Positions 34,203 to 43,408 of a DNA stretch of 48,733 bases are shown here, one piece after another. Source of the DNA: an uncultured Mitsuokella sp. (GTDB lineage: Bacteria; Bacillota; Negativicutes; Selenomonadales; Selenomonadaceae); assembly GCA_945873115.1 (NCBI GenBank), contig CAMCBT010000010.1:1-48733 (forward strand), read 5' to 3'. The notes beneath the pieces are model-generated. The model was given only the letters and a program-made list of their open reading frames with translations. It was not told the origin of the DNA and made no database searches. A program made the translations under genes and the position numbers. The first letter of the stretch is position 1; the number at the start of each line of letters is the position of its first letter.

Positions 34203-35528
34203 TCACCCCTGCAAATAGTCCCGGAACTTTGTAAATTCCTTCTGGAAGAAGAGATTCACCGTGTCCACGGGGCCGTTGCGGTGCTTGGCGATGATGATCT
34301 CCGTGACGTTCTTGTTCTCCGTGTCCTTGTCGTAGTAGTCCTCCCGGTAGAGGAACATGACGATATCCGCGTCCTGCTCGAGAGACCCGGACTCACGGAG
34401 ATCTGAGAGCATGGGCCGCTTCACCTGCCTGGACTCCACGGAGCGGGAAAGCTGGGAAAGGGCGATGACGGGCACGTTGAGCTCCCGGGCCAGGGACTTC
34501 AAGGAGCGGGAAATCTCCGAGATTTCCTGCTGGCGGCTCTCACTGGATTTGCCGCCTCTGCCCTGCATAAGCTGGAGGTAGTCGATGATGATGAGGTCGA
34601 GACCGTGCTCCGCCTTCAGCCGGCGGGCCTTGGAGCGGAGCTCCATGACGGTGATGGCCGGCGTATCGTCGATGTAGATGGGGGCCCTTCCCACCCGGTC
34701 GCTGGCCTTCACGAGATTCGTCCACTCATCATCGTCCAGCTGGCCCGTCCTCACCCGCTGGGAGTCGATGCAGCCCTCGGAGCAGAGCATGCGCTGGACC
34801 AGCTGCTCCTTGCTCATCTCCAGGGAGAAGAAGGCCACGGTGGAGCCGGCGAGGCCCGCATTCGTGGCGATATTCAGCGTAAAGGCGGTCTTTCCCATGG
34901 AGGGGCGGGCCGCCACCAGGATGAGGTCGCTCTTCTGGAGGCCGCTGGTGAGGCCGTCCAGATCCCGGAAGCCGGTGGAGAGGCCCGTGATGCCGCCGCC
35001 GGAGTCGTAGACCTCGCCGATGTGCTCGAAGGCCCGCACCACGATTTTCTTCATGGGCTCGAAGCCGGCGGTCTTCTGGGTGCCTGCCACGGAGAGAATC
35101 TTCTTCTCTGCCGTATCCATGATATTGTCCACGGGGCTGGCATTCTCGTAGGCCTCGGCGGCGATTTCCGTGGCGGCATCGATGAGCCGGCGAAGCTCCG
35201 CCTTTTCCCGGACGATTTTCGCATGGTAGGCCACGTTGGCCGCCGTTGGGACGATGTTCGCCAGCTTCGTGATGTAGGAGAGGCCGCCGATCTTCGTGAT
35301 GCTGCCGTCCCGCTTCAGGCGCTCCGTGAGGGTGATGATGTCCACCGCCTCCCCCTCCTCGGAGAGCTCCTGGATGCCGTGGAAGATGATGCGGTTGGCC
35401 TCTCGGTAAAAGTCCTCCTCCTGGAGGATTTCCTGGGCCTCCACGATGGCATCCCGCTTGATGAGCATGGCGCCCAGGACACCCTCCTCCGCCTCGATGT
35501 TCTGGGGCGGCTTTCGCGTCTCAGCCAT
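34203..35528 (-). CDS. dnaB: replicative DNA helicase
   Basis: 441 residues. The N-terminal domain begins RKPPQNIEAEEGVLGAML. Walker A is ARPSMGKTAF (207-216), Walker B and nearby motifs are LDLIIIDYLQLMQG, with SLEMSKEQLVQRML and GSLEQDADIVMFLYR as further helicase motifs. Unwinds DNA at the replication fork as a hexamer. It overlaps the Lon gene by eight bases and is the last gene of the yybS-gdpP-rplI-Lon transcript. I see no convincing terminator between its stop codon and the scrA promoter. Confidence 0.97.
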   Translation of the reverse strand: MAETRKPPQNIEAEEGVLGAMLIKRDAIVEAQEILQEEDFYREANRIIFHGIQELSEEGEAVDIITLTERLKRDGSITKIGGLSYITKLANIVPTAANVAYHAKIVREKAELRRLIDAATEIAAEAYENASPVDNIMDTAEKKILSVAGTQKTAGFEPMKKIVVRAFEHIGEVYDSGGGITGLSTGFRDLDGLTSGLQKSDLILVAARPSMGKTAFTLNIATNAGLAGSTVAFFSLEMSKEQLVQRMLCSEGCIDSQRVRTGQLDDDEWTNLVKASDRVGRAPIYIDDTPAITVMELRSKARRLKAEHGLDLIIIDYLQLMQGRGGKSSESRQQEISEISRSLKSLARELNVPVIALSQLSRSVESRQVKRPMLSDLRESGSLEQDADIVMFLYREDYYDKDTENKNVTEIIIAKHRNGPVDTVNLFFQKEFTKFRDYLQG

Positions 35529-37491
35529 TGTGCGCCTCCTTTTCCTCTGCCTTTTCCTTCTTCAGGGGGAACTCGGTCCCCTCCTCGAAGAGGTAGGCAA
35601 AGGCCTCCCGCGCCGTCTCCACGGGATGGATGGAGAGGCCGAGAAGCCCCTCCGGGATGTCCTTCTCGTTCTCCTTCGGGATGACGAGGGTCTTCATGCC
35701 CGCCTGGCGGGCGCCGTAGGCCTTCTCGAAGACGCCCCCCACGGGCCGCACCCGGCCGGCAAGGGAAATCTCCCCCGTCACCGCCACGTCCTGCCGAAGC
35801 TTTTTCCCTGTGATGGCGCTGGTGAGGACGGCGAGGATGGCGACGCCTGCGGAGGGACCGTCGATATTGCCGCCGCCGATGACATTGATATGGAGGTCGT
35901 AGTCGTGGATGTCCTCCCCCGTGAGCTCCCGCACGACAGAGGCGGCGTTGAAGACCGAGTCCTTCGCCATGGAGCCCGCCGTCTCGTTAAAGCGGACGGT
36001 CCCCTTCCCCTTTTCATGGGCGGAGAAGGCCACGGCCTCGATCTCGATGACGGAGCCCAAAAAGCCTGCCACCCCCAGGCCAAAGACGTGCCCCACCTCG
36101 GGGGTGTCCTTCGCTTTCTTTGTCACGTACTGGTAGAGCCTGGAGACCTGGGCCACCTCGTAGATGGCCTCCTTCCCGATGGTGACGGAGCCGCCCCCCT
36201 GCTCCTCGAGAGCCAGGCTGTAGGCGTCCGCCAGGATGTTGATGGCCTTGCGCCCCTCCACCGTGTACTCGCCGATGAGGCTTGCCACTCCCTCTTCCAG
36301 GGTCGCCCCGAGCTTTTCCGCCGCGTTCTCCACGATGGTCTCGATGTGCTTCGGCGTCAGGGGCTCGAAGTAAATCTCGGCGCAGCGGGAGCGAAGGGCC
36401 GGGTTGATGTGGCCCGCGTCCCTCGTGGTGGCGCCGATGAGGACGAAGTCCGCCGGTGCCCCGTCCTCGAAGAGCTTCTTGATGTAGGGCGGGATGCGGC
36501 TGTCCGTGGGGTCGTAGTAGGCGGACTCGAAATAGGCCCGCTTGTCCTCCAGGACCTTCAGGAGCTTGTTCTGGAGCATCTCGTCCATCTCGCCGATCTC
36601 GTCGATGAAGAGGATGCCGCCGTGGGCATCGGTGACGAGGCCGGGCTTCGGTTCGGGGATGCCGCTATCGGCCAGCGTCTTCTGGGCACCCTGGTAGATG
36701 GGGTCGTGGACGGAGCCTAATAGCGGGTTCGTCACATCCCGAGGGTCCCAGCGGAGCGTGGTGCCGTCCGTCTCCACGAAGGGGGCATCCTCCCCGAAGG
36801 GGGAAGCCTCCTTCTTCTTCGCCGCCTCCAGCACGAGGCGGGCCGCCGTGGTCTTTCCCACGCCCGGGGGCCCGTAGAGGAGGAGGTGCTGGGGGTACGG
36901 GGAGGAGAGCTTGGAGAGGAGCGACTTCACGGCCCGCTCCTGCCCCACGATTTCCTCGAAGCTCCGGGGGCGCAGCAGCTCCATGACGGACTGGGTCAGG
37001 TGGATGGACTCGAGCTTTTCGAGCTTTTCCCGCTTCAGCTTGTCCTGGGGGGTCTCCGCGTCGGGCTTTTCCTCCTTGATGACCTGCTGGCGGATGTCGT
37101 TGACGTAGTCCGCATGGTCCTGCTCCAGCTTCTCATTGACCCGCTTTTCGATGCGGTCCTCCAGCACCTTCCGGGCACGCATGTCAGCGAGGAACTCACT
37201 AAGGCCCTCCAGGATGGCCGGGATATCCGCCTCCCGCGGGGCCGGGGCGAGGCGCGGATCCTCGCCGAGGACCCGCTGGAGAGCCAGCACCCTTTCCCTG
37301 CGGTCGTCGCTCCGGAGGAGCGCCAGGGCGTTCAGCTTGCCGGCTTTTATTACGAGCGCCTCGGTGCCGATGAGGTCCACGAGGGAGGCGTAGAGGGCGT
37401 TTATCTCCCGGTCAATGGGCTTCGTCTCCGGCATGGTCTCCGGAATAGGCGGTGCGCCCGAGCTCTGAAATAGTTTATCGAATATGCTCAT
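35521..37491 (-). CDS. Lon-family ATP-dependent protease (LonB/LonC-like)
   Basis: 656 residues. It lacks the usual Lon N-terminal LAN domain; instead there is a ~150-residue charged, partly coiled-coil N-terminal region. Walker A is GPPGVGKTT (207-215), Walker B ILFIDEIGEM (Asp297, Glu298), sensor region FVLIGATTRDAGHINPALRSR. The protease domain has catalytic Ser547 in DGPSAG and Lys590 in VGGVFEKAYGARQAG. In spore formers related proteins act in the forespore; this organism's relatives mostly do not sporulate, so the role is open. It sits between rplI and dnaB, an unusual place, after a terminator hairpin. Ribosome site AAAAGGAAATACTCC. Confidence 0.93.
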   Translation of the reverse strand: MSIFDKLFQSSGAPPIPETMPETKPIDREINALYASLVDLIGTEALVIKAGKLNALALLRSDDRRERVLALQRVLGEDPRLAPAPREADIPAILEGLSEFLADMRARKVLEDRIEKRVNEKLEQDHADYVNDIRQQVIKEEKPDAETPQDKLKREKLEKLESIHLTQSVMELLRPRSFEEIVGQERAVKSLLSKLSSPYPQHLLLYGPPGVGKTTAARLVLEAAKKKEASPFGEDAPFVETDGTTLRWDPRDVTNPLLGSVHDPIYQGAQKTLADSGIPEPKPGLVTDAHGGILFIDEIGEMDEMLQNKLLKVLEDKRAYFESAYYDPTDSRIPPYIKKLFEDGAPADFVLIGATTRDAGHINPALRSRCAEIYFEPLTPKHIETIVENAAEKLGATLEEGVASLIGEYTVEGRKAINILADAYSLALEEQGGGSVTIGKEAIYEVAQVSRLYQYVTKKAKDTPEVGHVFGLGVAGFLGSVIEIEAVAFSAHEKGKGTVRFNETAGSMAKDSVFNAASVVRELTGEDIHDYDLHINVIGGGNIDGPSAGVAILAVLTSAITGKKLRQDVAVTGEISLAGRVRPVGGVFEKAYGARQAGMKTLVIPKENEKDIPEGLLGLSIHPVETAREAFAYLFEEGTEFPLKKEKAEEKEAHNG

Positions 37492-37504
37492 GGAGTATTT
37501 CCTT

Positions 37505-37538
37505 TTGAAAAGGCTGTTGCAATGGTTTGCAACAGCCT
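37505..37538 (-). terminator. intrinsic terminator/attenuator between rplI and Lon
   Basis: AGGCTGTTGCAA (37511-37522) pairs perfectly with its complement at 37527-37538 across a four-base loop, then TTTTC on the minus strand. The T tract directly precedes the Lon ribosome site, so Lon and dnaB expression depends on read-through or on an unseen promoter. Confidence 0.78.
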
Positions 37539-37543
37539 CCTTC

Positions 37544-37984
37544 TTACTCTGCGACGATGTTTACTTTGATTTTCGACTGGATGCTCGGGTGAACCTTGAT
37601 GGTCACCTCGTACTCGCCCTCGCCGGTGATGTTCGGCAGGGCAATCTTCTTCTTGTCCACGTCGATATTCTGCTTCGCGAGGGCGTCGGCCACATCCTTG
37701 CCGGTCACGCTGCCGAAGAGCTTGCCGCCCTCGCCGATGCGAACGGGGATGGTGACGGAGACGGACTCCAGCTGCTTTGCCATGAGCTTCGCCTCATCCG
37801 TCGCCTGGGCCTCCTTGCGGGCCTTGGAGCCTGCCTTTGCCGTGGCCACATTCAGGTTTTCCGCCGTGGCGAGGATGGCCGCCTTTCGGGGGAGCAGGAA
37901 GTTCCTGCCGTAGCCCTCGGAGACCTCTACGATATCGCCCTTCTGGCCGAGCTTCTTAACGTCCTGCTGGAGTATCACTTTCAT
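37544..37984 (-). CDS. rplI: 50S ribosomal protein L9
   Basis: 146 residues from the ATG at 37984, after GGAGGCAGACAGCC. MKVILQQDVKKLGQKGDIVEV and GYGRNFLLPRKAA are the conserved L9 N-terminal RNA-binding domain; a long helix links it to the C-terminal domain (RIGEGGKLFGSVTGKDVADAL). Binds 23S rRNA. Its start overlaps the 3' end of gdpP by 29 bases, as in other Firmicutes. Confidence 0.98.
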   Translation of the reverse strand: MKVILQQDVKKLGQKGDIVEVSEGYGRNFLLPRKAAILATAENLNVATAKAGSKARKEAQATDEAKLMAKQLESVSVTIPVRIGEGGKLFGSVTGKDVADALAKQNIDVDKKKIALPNITGEGEYEVTIKVHPSIQSKIKVNIVAE

Positions 37985-39965
37985 GGCTGTCTGCCTCCTC
38001 AATATACTTTCTGGCGCGCTCGATGGCCTGCGCCTTGATTTCCTCTAGATTGCCGCCCTTCACCTGGGCGCCTGCCACATTCTGGTGGCCGCCGCCGCCG
38101 AAGGACTCCATGATGACCTGCACATTGAGCTCGCCCGTGGAGCGGGCCGAGATGCCCACCGTGTCCTCCGTCAGCTGGAAGACAACGATGGTCATGCGCA
38201 CCTTCTCCACGCGAAGCAGCGAGTCCGCCGCCTGGGCCGCGATGATCTGCACATTCGGCACCACCTCGGGACAGGTGGAGACGATAAGGCCGCCGGGATA
38301 GTACTCGGACCTAGCCTTTGCCTTGGCGAGGGCCAGCGTCGTGTCGTAGTCCGTGCGGAAAAGGTGGCGCACCATCACAGGGTCTGCGCCGCTCCGCCTG
38401 AGATACGCCGCCGCGTCGAAGGTCCGCACCCCCGTCTGGACGGCGAAGTTCTTCGTGTCCACGATGATGCCCGAGTAAAGGGCCGTGGCGTCGATGCGGG
38501 AGATGGCGATGGACTCGTCGAAGTACATGAGGAGCTCCGTCACCAGCTCGCTGGTAGATGAGGAGGCGGGCTCGATGTAGACGAGGAGCGGGTTCTCGAT
38601 GAAATGCTCGCTGCGACGATGGTGATCGATGACCACCACCTGCCCCACCCGGGAAAGGAGTGCCGGGTCCGCCACCAGGTGCGGGATATGGGTGTCCACG
38701 ATGATGAGGAGCGGATGGGCCGCCGAAAGGCCCGCCGTCTCCCCGGCCCGGAGGATCAGCCCCTCGTAGTCCTCCTTCTCCTTCACCAGGGACTCGATCT
38801 TGTCGATGCCCTCATTCATGTCGGAGAGGATGATATGTGTGGGCTTTTCCAAAAAGCGCGCCATGCGGGCCACGCCGATGGCGGCGCCGAAGCAGTCATA
38901 GTCCTCGTTGTGGTGGCCCATGATGTAGATTTCATCCGCGCTCTCCATGAGCTCCCGGAGGGCATGGGCGACGACCCGGGCCTTGACCCTGGTGTGCTTT
39001 TCCACGGCCTTTGCCCGGCCGCCGAAGAACTGGGTCTTGCCGGCGATGGTAACGGCCACCTGGTCGCCGCCCCGGCCGAGGGCGAGGTCGAGCCCTGCCT
39101 GGGCCTGGTCTCCCAGCTCCGCCATGGATTGTGTATCGGCGAGGGCGATGCCCATGGAGAGGGTCACCGGCAGCCGGTTCGTATTCTGGAGCTGGCGCAC
39201 CTTGTCCAAAAGGTCGAACTTGTCGTGAATGGCCGTGTCCAGGGCATGGCTCTCCAGAAGCGCGATGTAGAGATCGTCGGACACCCGCCGCATGAAGCCG
39301 CCTAGGTGCTTCGTCCAGGCTCCCAACTGCTGGCTGACAGCCAGCAGCAGTGACGTGCGCTCCGCCTCCGTCTGGCGCTGCATGACCTCGTCGTAGTTGT
39401 CAATCTGGATATAGGCAAGGGCCGCCCGGCTGTCCTTGAAGGACCGCCGAAGCTCCTCGAAGGCCGTGTGGTTCTCGATGTAGAAGGCCATGAGGGGCGG
39501 CTCGTCGGGCGCGATGGGCACCGGCCGATGGCGCACCTTGAAGTAGGTCCCCTCGTGGGTGAAGACATACTCCCCATCCGTCCCCCATATAGGGTCCACG
39601 ATGAGGGTCGGCCAGACCTCGTGCACGTCCAGCTCCTGCTGGGCGCGGCCGCCCACGTAGTCCTTCATCTGCCCGTTCATCCACTGGATGCGGCCCGCCT
39701 CGTCCAGAATGAGCACATACTGCGGCAGATCCTCCACCGCGTAGTTCAGCATGGCATTGAGGTTCTTGACGACGGACCTCACATACCGCTCAAACTTCTT
39801 CGTGCGGACTCGGCAGCGCTCCCGGGCGAAAAGGGCCAGGCACAGCCAGAGCAGAAGGGCTGTGGCCGCCACGAAGACATTGTAGCAGGCCACGACGCCG
39901 ATGAGCACCAGCATGACAAAGAGATGTATGGTCAGGTCGATCCAGGCCGAAAGATTGCTCGGCAT
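37956..39965 (-). CDS. gdpP: cyclic-di-AMP phosphodiesterase
   Basis: 669 residues from the ATG at 39965, after GGGAGGGGTGCGT. Two N-terminal membrane spans (about 10-48), a PAS-like domain (about 75-170), a degenerate GGDEF domain (about 180-310; LGGFMRRVSDDLYIALL), then DHH (GHHNEDYDCFGAA, 350-362; VIDHH, 445-449) and DHHA1 (ending near SFGGGGHQNVAGAQ). The catalytic domain hydrolyses c-di-AMP to pApA, which controls potassium and osmotic balance. Metal ligands His351, Asp355, Asp357, Asp447 and His448 appear present. The gene order yybS-gdpP-rplI is the standard Firmicutes one. Confidence 0.95.
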   Translation of the reverse strand: MPSNLSAWIDLTIHLFVMLVLIGVVACYNVFVAATALLLWLCLALFARERCRVRTKKFERYVRSVVKNLNAMLNYAVEDLPQYVLILDEAGRIQWMNGQMKDYVGGRAQQELDVHEVWPTLIVDPIWGTDGEYVFTHEGTYFKVRHRPVPIAPDEPPLMAFYIENHTAFEELRRSFKDSRAALAYIQIDNYDEVMQRQTEAERTSLLLAVSQQLGAWTKHLGGFMRRVSDDLYIALLESHALDTAIHDKFDLLDKVRQLQNTNRLPVTLSMGIALADTQSMAELGDQAQAGLDLALGRGGDQVAVTIAGKTQFFGGRAKAVEKHTRVKARVVAHALRELMESADEIYIMGHHNEDYDCFGAAIGVARMARFLEKPTHIILSDMNEGIDKIESLVKEKEDYEGLILRAGETAGLSAAHPLLIIVDTHIPHLVADPALLSRVGQVVVIDHHRRSEHFIENPLLVYIEPASSSTSELVTELLMYFDESIAISRIDATALYSGIIVDTKNFAVQTGVRTFDAAAYLRRSGADPVMVRHLFRTDYDTTLALAKAKARSEYYPGGLIVSTCPEVVPNVQIIAAQAADSLLRVEKVRMTIVVFQLTEDTVGISARSTGELNVQVIMESFGGGGHQNVAGAQVKGGNLEEIKAQAIERARKYIEEADSHESDTPAGR

Positions 39966-40027
39966 ACGCACCCCTCCCTTGCTAGAATTTCGCCTGCTCC
40001 CGGGGCTCCCTCCCGGCAATCACCGCC

Positions 40028-40969
40028 TCACGCCTTTATGAAGCGCTGGCGAAAGTCGAAGGCCATATCGAAGAGGCCCGCCAGGGAGAGCAGGAGAAGC
40101 AGGAGCCCATTAAAGAGCAAAAATGCATAGATGGGCACCCGGAAAAGCAGCCCGAGCCGGTGGCGATCCAGGAAGAAGGAAAGGATCGAATAGCCCTGCA
40201 CCACCCCGGCCAGCATGGTGAAGATGGTCACGTTCAGCGCGACGGCATAGAGGGTGTCGAAGCCATAGGTGCTCCCCCAATAGACCCCCACCAGGGCAAA
40301 GCCGAAGAGGTAGAAAAAGGCCACCGGCAGATGCCACTGGCGAAAGGGCGGAAACTCCGGCGCCCGCTGCCCCAGGCGCTTTACCACCCGGGCCCCCAGG
40401 GCGTAGCCTACAGCCGACGACAGCACCCCCACCAGGGCGACGGACAGGGGCATGAGGAGCGCCATGAAGGAAAGGATTTCCTTCGTGTTCGCCCCCTGGG
40501 TCGATACCCCCATGTCCGCATAGGCCGCCTCCGTCTCCGTGAAGACGGTCCGGTAGGCCTCCATCTGGGCCGTGAAGGGATTGATGCCCGTCATGAGAAA
40601 GCCGATGCCAAGGGTCAGGAGGACGGCTCCGATGGAGATGACCGCCGCGAGGCCATAGGTGCGCCAGGGGCTCCACTCCTTCTGGAAGCCCCTCCCCAGC
40701 ACAAGGCCGGGCACGCCATAGGTCAGAAGAATCGTCAGGCCATAAAAGGGCGTGGAGAGCATGGCGAGCAGCAAAAGCGCCACCACGAAGCCCAAGAGGC
40801 CCTGCCGAAGCCCATGACGGGTGATGAGCACGATGAAGGGCACCGGCAGGAGAAAGGCCACCAAAAAGCCCAGAAGGGGCAGATAGGCTGTCATGAGTCC
40901 GAATACCACAGCGAGGGCCATCAAGAGGCCGCTTTCCGTCAGTGGCCGGACGGGTACGGCGGTCCTCAC
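40028..40969 (-). CDS. yybS: DUF2232 membrane protein (YybS-like)
   Basis: 313 residues starting from GTG at 40969, which overlaps the stop codon of the upstream gene as GTGA. About eight membrane spans, starting TESGLLMALAVVFGLM; the end has VVQGYSILSFFLDRHRLG, a typical DUF2232 stretch. Function is unknown; it is related to predicted S-component-like transport or polysaccharide-associated membrane proteins and is nearly always next to gdpP. It ends 62 bases before gdpP starts. Confidence 0.88.
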   Translation of the reverse strand: MRTAVPVRPLTESGLLMALAVVFGLMTAYLPLLGFLVAFLLPVPFIVLITRHGLRQGLLGFVVALLLLAMLSTPFYGLTILLTYGVPGLVLGRGFQKEWSPWRTYGLAAVISIGAVLLTLGIGFLMTGINPFTAQMEAYRTVFTETEAAYADMGVSTQGANTKEILSFMALLMPLSVALVGVLSSAVGYALGARVVKRLGQRAPEFPPFRQWHLPVAFFYLFGFALVGVYWGSTYGFDTLYAVALNVTIFTMLAGVVQGYSILSFFLDRHRLGLLFRVPIYAFLLFNGLLLLLLSLAGLFDMAFDFRQRFIKA

Positions 40970-41883
40970 TGGGCCGCCTGGACGCCGTAGAGAGACGTGT
41001 CCGCCTTTGTCTGGATATAGATCTCCGTTCCCTCAGGCAGGTCGATGTTCTTGCCGTTGACAAAAGCGCCGGCGATGATGCCCACAGGCCCCAGGAGGAC
41101 GATGCCGGCGAGGCTTGCGCCAGCCGCCATGGCCAGCTGCTTCATTTCCTTCTTTGCCTCGTCGCCGATGAAGGTGTCCACATAGGTGCCATCGATGGAC
41201 TTCGTCTGCTTGAAGTCCACCTCCACCTCTGCGTTGCGGCCGAAGTTCGCCGCATGCTTCACCTTCGTAACGACACCCTCACCGGGCAGGCCTTTTGCAA
41301 AGACGAGATGGCCGTCCACCACCACGTCCTCAGCCACCTGGTACTTCACCGTATCCCCCACCTTGATATTCTTGGAGTTTATGGGGGTCACCAGGGCGAT
41401 TTTCACCAGGGTGTTCTTCGGCACGGTGATGAGGGAAAGGGGCACAGTCTTCGCGCCGAAGGCCAGGGAGGAGAGCGCATTGATGCGGGATCGGTAGGTG
41501 CCGGTGCCGGTCTTGCCGTTCAGCTTCGTCTCCAAATCCACGATGCGGCTGTCCGCGGCCTCCATGCTGACCGCATGGCTCACGTTCCACTCGATGGCGT
41601 TGAGCTGGGCCAGGGTCGAGGGCTTCGTGCTGTTGGTGTAGACCTCATCGTAGAGGGCATTGACGCGGCTGAGCATGCTGCCGGAGCGATGGATCCCGTC
41701 GTAGTCCTTTTCCAGCTTGTTGATGCGATCCACGAGGGCTCCGGTCTGCACATTCCCATAGGTATCTGTCTCAATGGTAGCCAGCTTGTCCTCCACCGTA
41801 TTGGGAACCGCGGCCACCGCCGTCCCCATCGAGGACAGAAGAAAGACAGCGGCCAACGCCATCAGAAGAATCTTCCTTATCAT
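40966..41883 (-). CDS. exported protein with N-terminal repeats, head of the gdpP operon
   Basis: 305 residues. Signal peptide MIRKILLMALAAVFLLSS cleaved after AVA (about 24). Residues 25-135 contain three loose copies of a ~35-40-residue helical unit (DRINKLEKDYDG, SRVNALYDEVY, SRINALSSLAF), which suggests a coiled or oligomerising region. Residues 150-250 are beta-rich (VPKNTLVKIALVTPI, KVGDTVKYQVAEDVVVDG, GLPGEGVVTKV). A glycine-rich hydrophobic segment (AGASLAGIVLLGPVGIIAGAF) near 265 could insert in a membrane. No family recognised. It has its own promoter and overlaps yybS. Confidence 0.82.
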   Translation of the reverse strand: MIRKILLMALAAVFLLSSMGTAVAAVPNTVEDKLATIETDTYGNVQTGALVDRINKLEKDYDGIHRSGSMLSRVNALYDEVYTNSTKPSTLAQLNAIEWNVSHAVSMEAADSRIVDLETKLNGKTGTGTYRSRINALSSLAFGAKTVPLSLITVPKNTLVKIALVTPINSKNIKVGDTVKYQVAEDVVVDGHLVFAKGLPGEGVVTKVKHAANFGRNAEVEVDFKQTKSIDGTYVDTFIGDEAKKEMKQLAMAAGASLAGIVLLGPVGIIAGAFVNGKNIDLPEGTEIYIQTKADTSLYGVQAAQ

Positions 41884-41930
41884 GTCACGCCTCCATTCAC
41901 TTTGTCTGCGGTTGAAAATATTCGTGTACC

Positions 41931-41960
41931 ATTATAGCACAATGCCCTGGTCTTTTCCAA
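41931..41960 (-). promoter_or_regulatory. promoter of exported protein - yybS - gdpP - rplI operon
   Basis: Minus strand TTGGAA (41955-41960), 18 bases, TATAAT (41931-41936), about 48 bases upstream of the start codon; ribosome site GGAGGCGTGAC. Confidence 0.68.
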
Positions 41961-41997
41961 TACGCGAAAGGAGAAAGGGCCGCTCTTCCCGTCTTCC

Positions 41998-42912
41998 CTA
42001 GTGCTGGGCCTTCAAGAAGTTGGTCACCTTCGTCTCCTCCACGTGGTTCTCCACCGGCTCCGGATGGATCATGATGTCGAAAGTGCCGAACTCCCGGCGG
42101 ATTTTCTCCTCTAGCTCATCGCAGACGGCGTGCACCTGCGAAAGGTGCATGGAGCCCGGGAAGAGCACATGGACATCGAGAAGCCGGTAGGAGCCGGAGC
42201 GACGGGTCCTGAGGCAGTGGCAGCCCTTCACCTCCGGCACGCTCTCGATGAGGAACATGATGCGGGCCTCCACATCCGCCGGCAGGCTCGCGTCCGTGAG
42301 CTCTAGCGTCGATTCCTTCACCATGCGCCAGCCCGCCCGGAAGATGATGCCTGCCACGAAGATGGCGATGAGCGGGTCGATCCAGGGGAGCCCCGTGACC
42401 TGCATGAGCAGGAGGCCCAGAAGCACGCCCACCGACGTCCAGATATCCGACTGGAGGTGGAGCCCGTCCGCCTCCAGGGCCTGGGAGCCAGTCTTATGGG
42501 CCACGGCGATGAGGCGCCGGGCCACGAAGAAATTGATGGCGATGGAAAACGCCATGATGGCGATGCCGTACTCCAGAAACTCCGGCACCGCCGTCTCGCC
42601 GAACTTCTCCACGGACTCATAGAGGATGGCCAGTGCCGCCCCCACGATGAGGAGCGCCTCCACCGCCGCCGAGAGGTTCTCGAACTTCCCATGGCCGTAG
42701 TCGTGCTCCGTATCCGGCGGGGTGGTGGCTTTCCGCACCGCCCAAAAGGCGATGAGGGCCGCCACCAGGTCCACGCCGGAGTGGAGTGCCTCGGAGATGA
42801 GGCTCACGGCCCCCACGTAGAGGCCCACGGCGAGCTTCAACAGCACGAGGGTCGTATTGGAAAAAATGGACAGCCAGGCTGTCCGCTTTTTGAGTGCATC
42901 CGTTTTTGACAA
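41998..42912 (-). CDS. cation diffusion facilitator (CDF) metal exporter
   Basis: 304 residues with six membrane spans and a C-terminal cytosolic metal-binding domain (about 210-304). Metal-site residues are seen as SEALHSGVDLVAALIAF (His, Asp) and DGLHLQSDIWTSVG (two Asp, His). These fit Zn2+/Fe2+/Mn2+ exporters of the FieF/MamM type. The C-terminal tail has RLLDVHVLFPGSMHLSQVH. Export of divalent metal in exchange for protons at the inner membrane. It is read after the small exported protein gene, from the same promoter. Confidence 0.94.
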   Translation of the reverse strand: MSKTDALKKRTAWLSIFSNTTLVLLKLAVGLYVGAVSLISEALHSGVDLVAALIAFWAVRKATTPPDTEHDYGHGKFENLSAAVEALLIVGAALAILYESVEKFGETAVPEFLEYGIAIMAFSIAINFFVARRLIAVAHKTGSQALEADGLHLQSDIWTSVGVLLGLLLMQVTGLPWIDPLIAIFVAGIIFRAGWRMVKESTLELTDASLPADVEARIMFLIESVPEVKGCHCLRTRRSGSYRLLDVHVLFPGSMHLSQVHAVCDELEEKIRREFGTFDIMIHPEPVENHVEETKVTNFLKAQH

Positions 42913-42940
42913 GAGGGTCCCTCCCTGGTATGCGCCTGCC

Positions 42941-43369
42941 TCAGGAACGGGGCAGGTCCTCGATGAAGTCCACGACCTCCTTGAGCATGGAGGAGCCGGT
43001 GTACTTCTGCGTCCCCCCCTCAGGCCCCTTTGACTCTATGATTTCCTTCGTATCGTAGGCCTGCACCTCGGAATGGCGGATTTCATAAGTCATATTGCCG
43101 GGGACAAAGTGCATGGAGTAAAGGAAGCGGCGGTTGAGGTCGGCCCGGACGACTGCCACCTCTGCGTCGACCGTCGTCACGGTCTCCGTCTGATTGGAGC
43201 CGACCACAGGCCGGGTCTCAGAGCCCCACACCACGGAGTCCTTATTGATGTAGTAGCCGGTCATGCCACTGGCATCCACAAAGATCATGTTCTCCTCCGC
43301 CAGAGCCGCAGGAGAGACCAACAGCAGGCAAAGGAAGAGAAGACCACCGAAAAGCTTTTTCTGCCACAA
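42941..43369 (-). CDS. small exported protein, unknown function, TTG start
   Basis: 142 residues with a clear signal peptide (KKLFGGLLFLCLLLVSPAALA, cut after about 24). The mature part is beta-rich: FVDASGMTGYYINKDSVVWG and YSMHFVPGNMTYEIRHSEV, resembling the small periplasmic proteins common in Selenomonas-type genomes. The only start codon between an upstream stop and the signal peptide is TTG at 43369; nearby ATG and GTG are out of frame. Ribosome site GGGAG eight bases before it. Read with the CDF gene. Confidence 0.8.
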   Translation of the reverse strand: MWQKKLFGGLLFLCLLLVSPAALAEENMIFVDASGMTGYYINKDSVVWGSETRPVVGSNQTETVTTVDAEVAVVRADLNRRFLYSMHFVPGNMTYEIRHSEVQAYDTKEIIESKGPEGGTQKYTGSSMLKEVVDFIEDLPRS

Positions 43370-43408
43370 GCATATCGCTCCCTATCTCAATCAAAAAATA
43401 TCTTCCCT

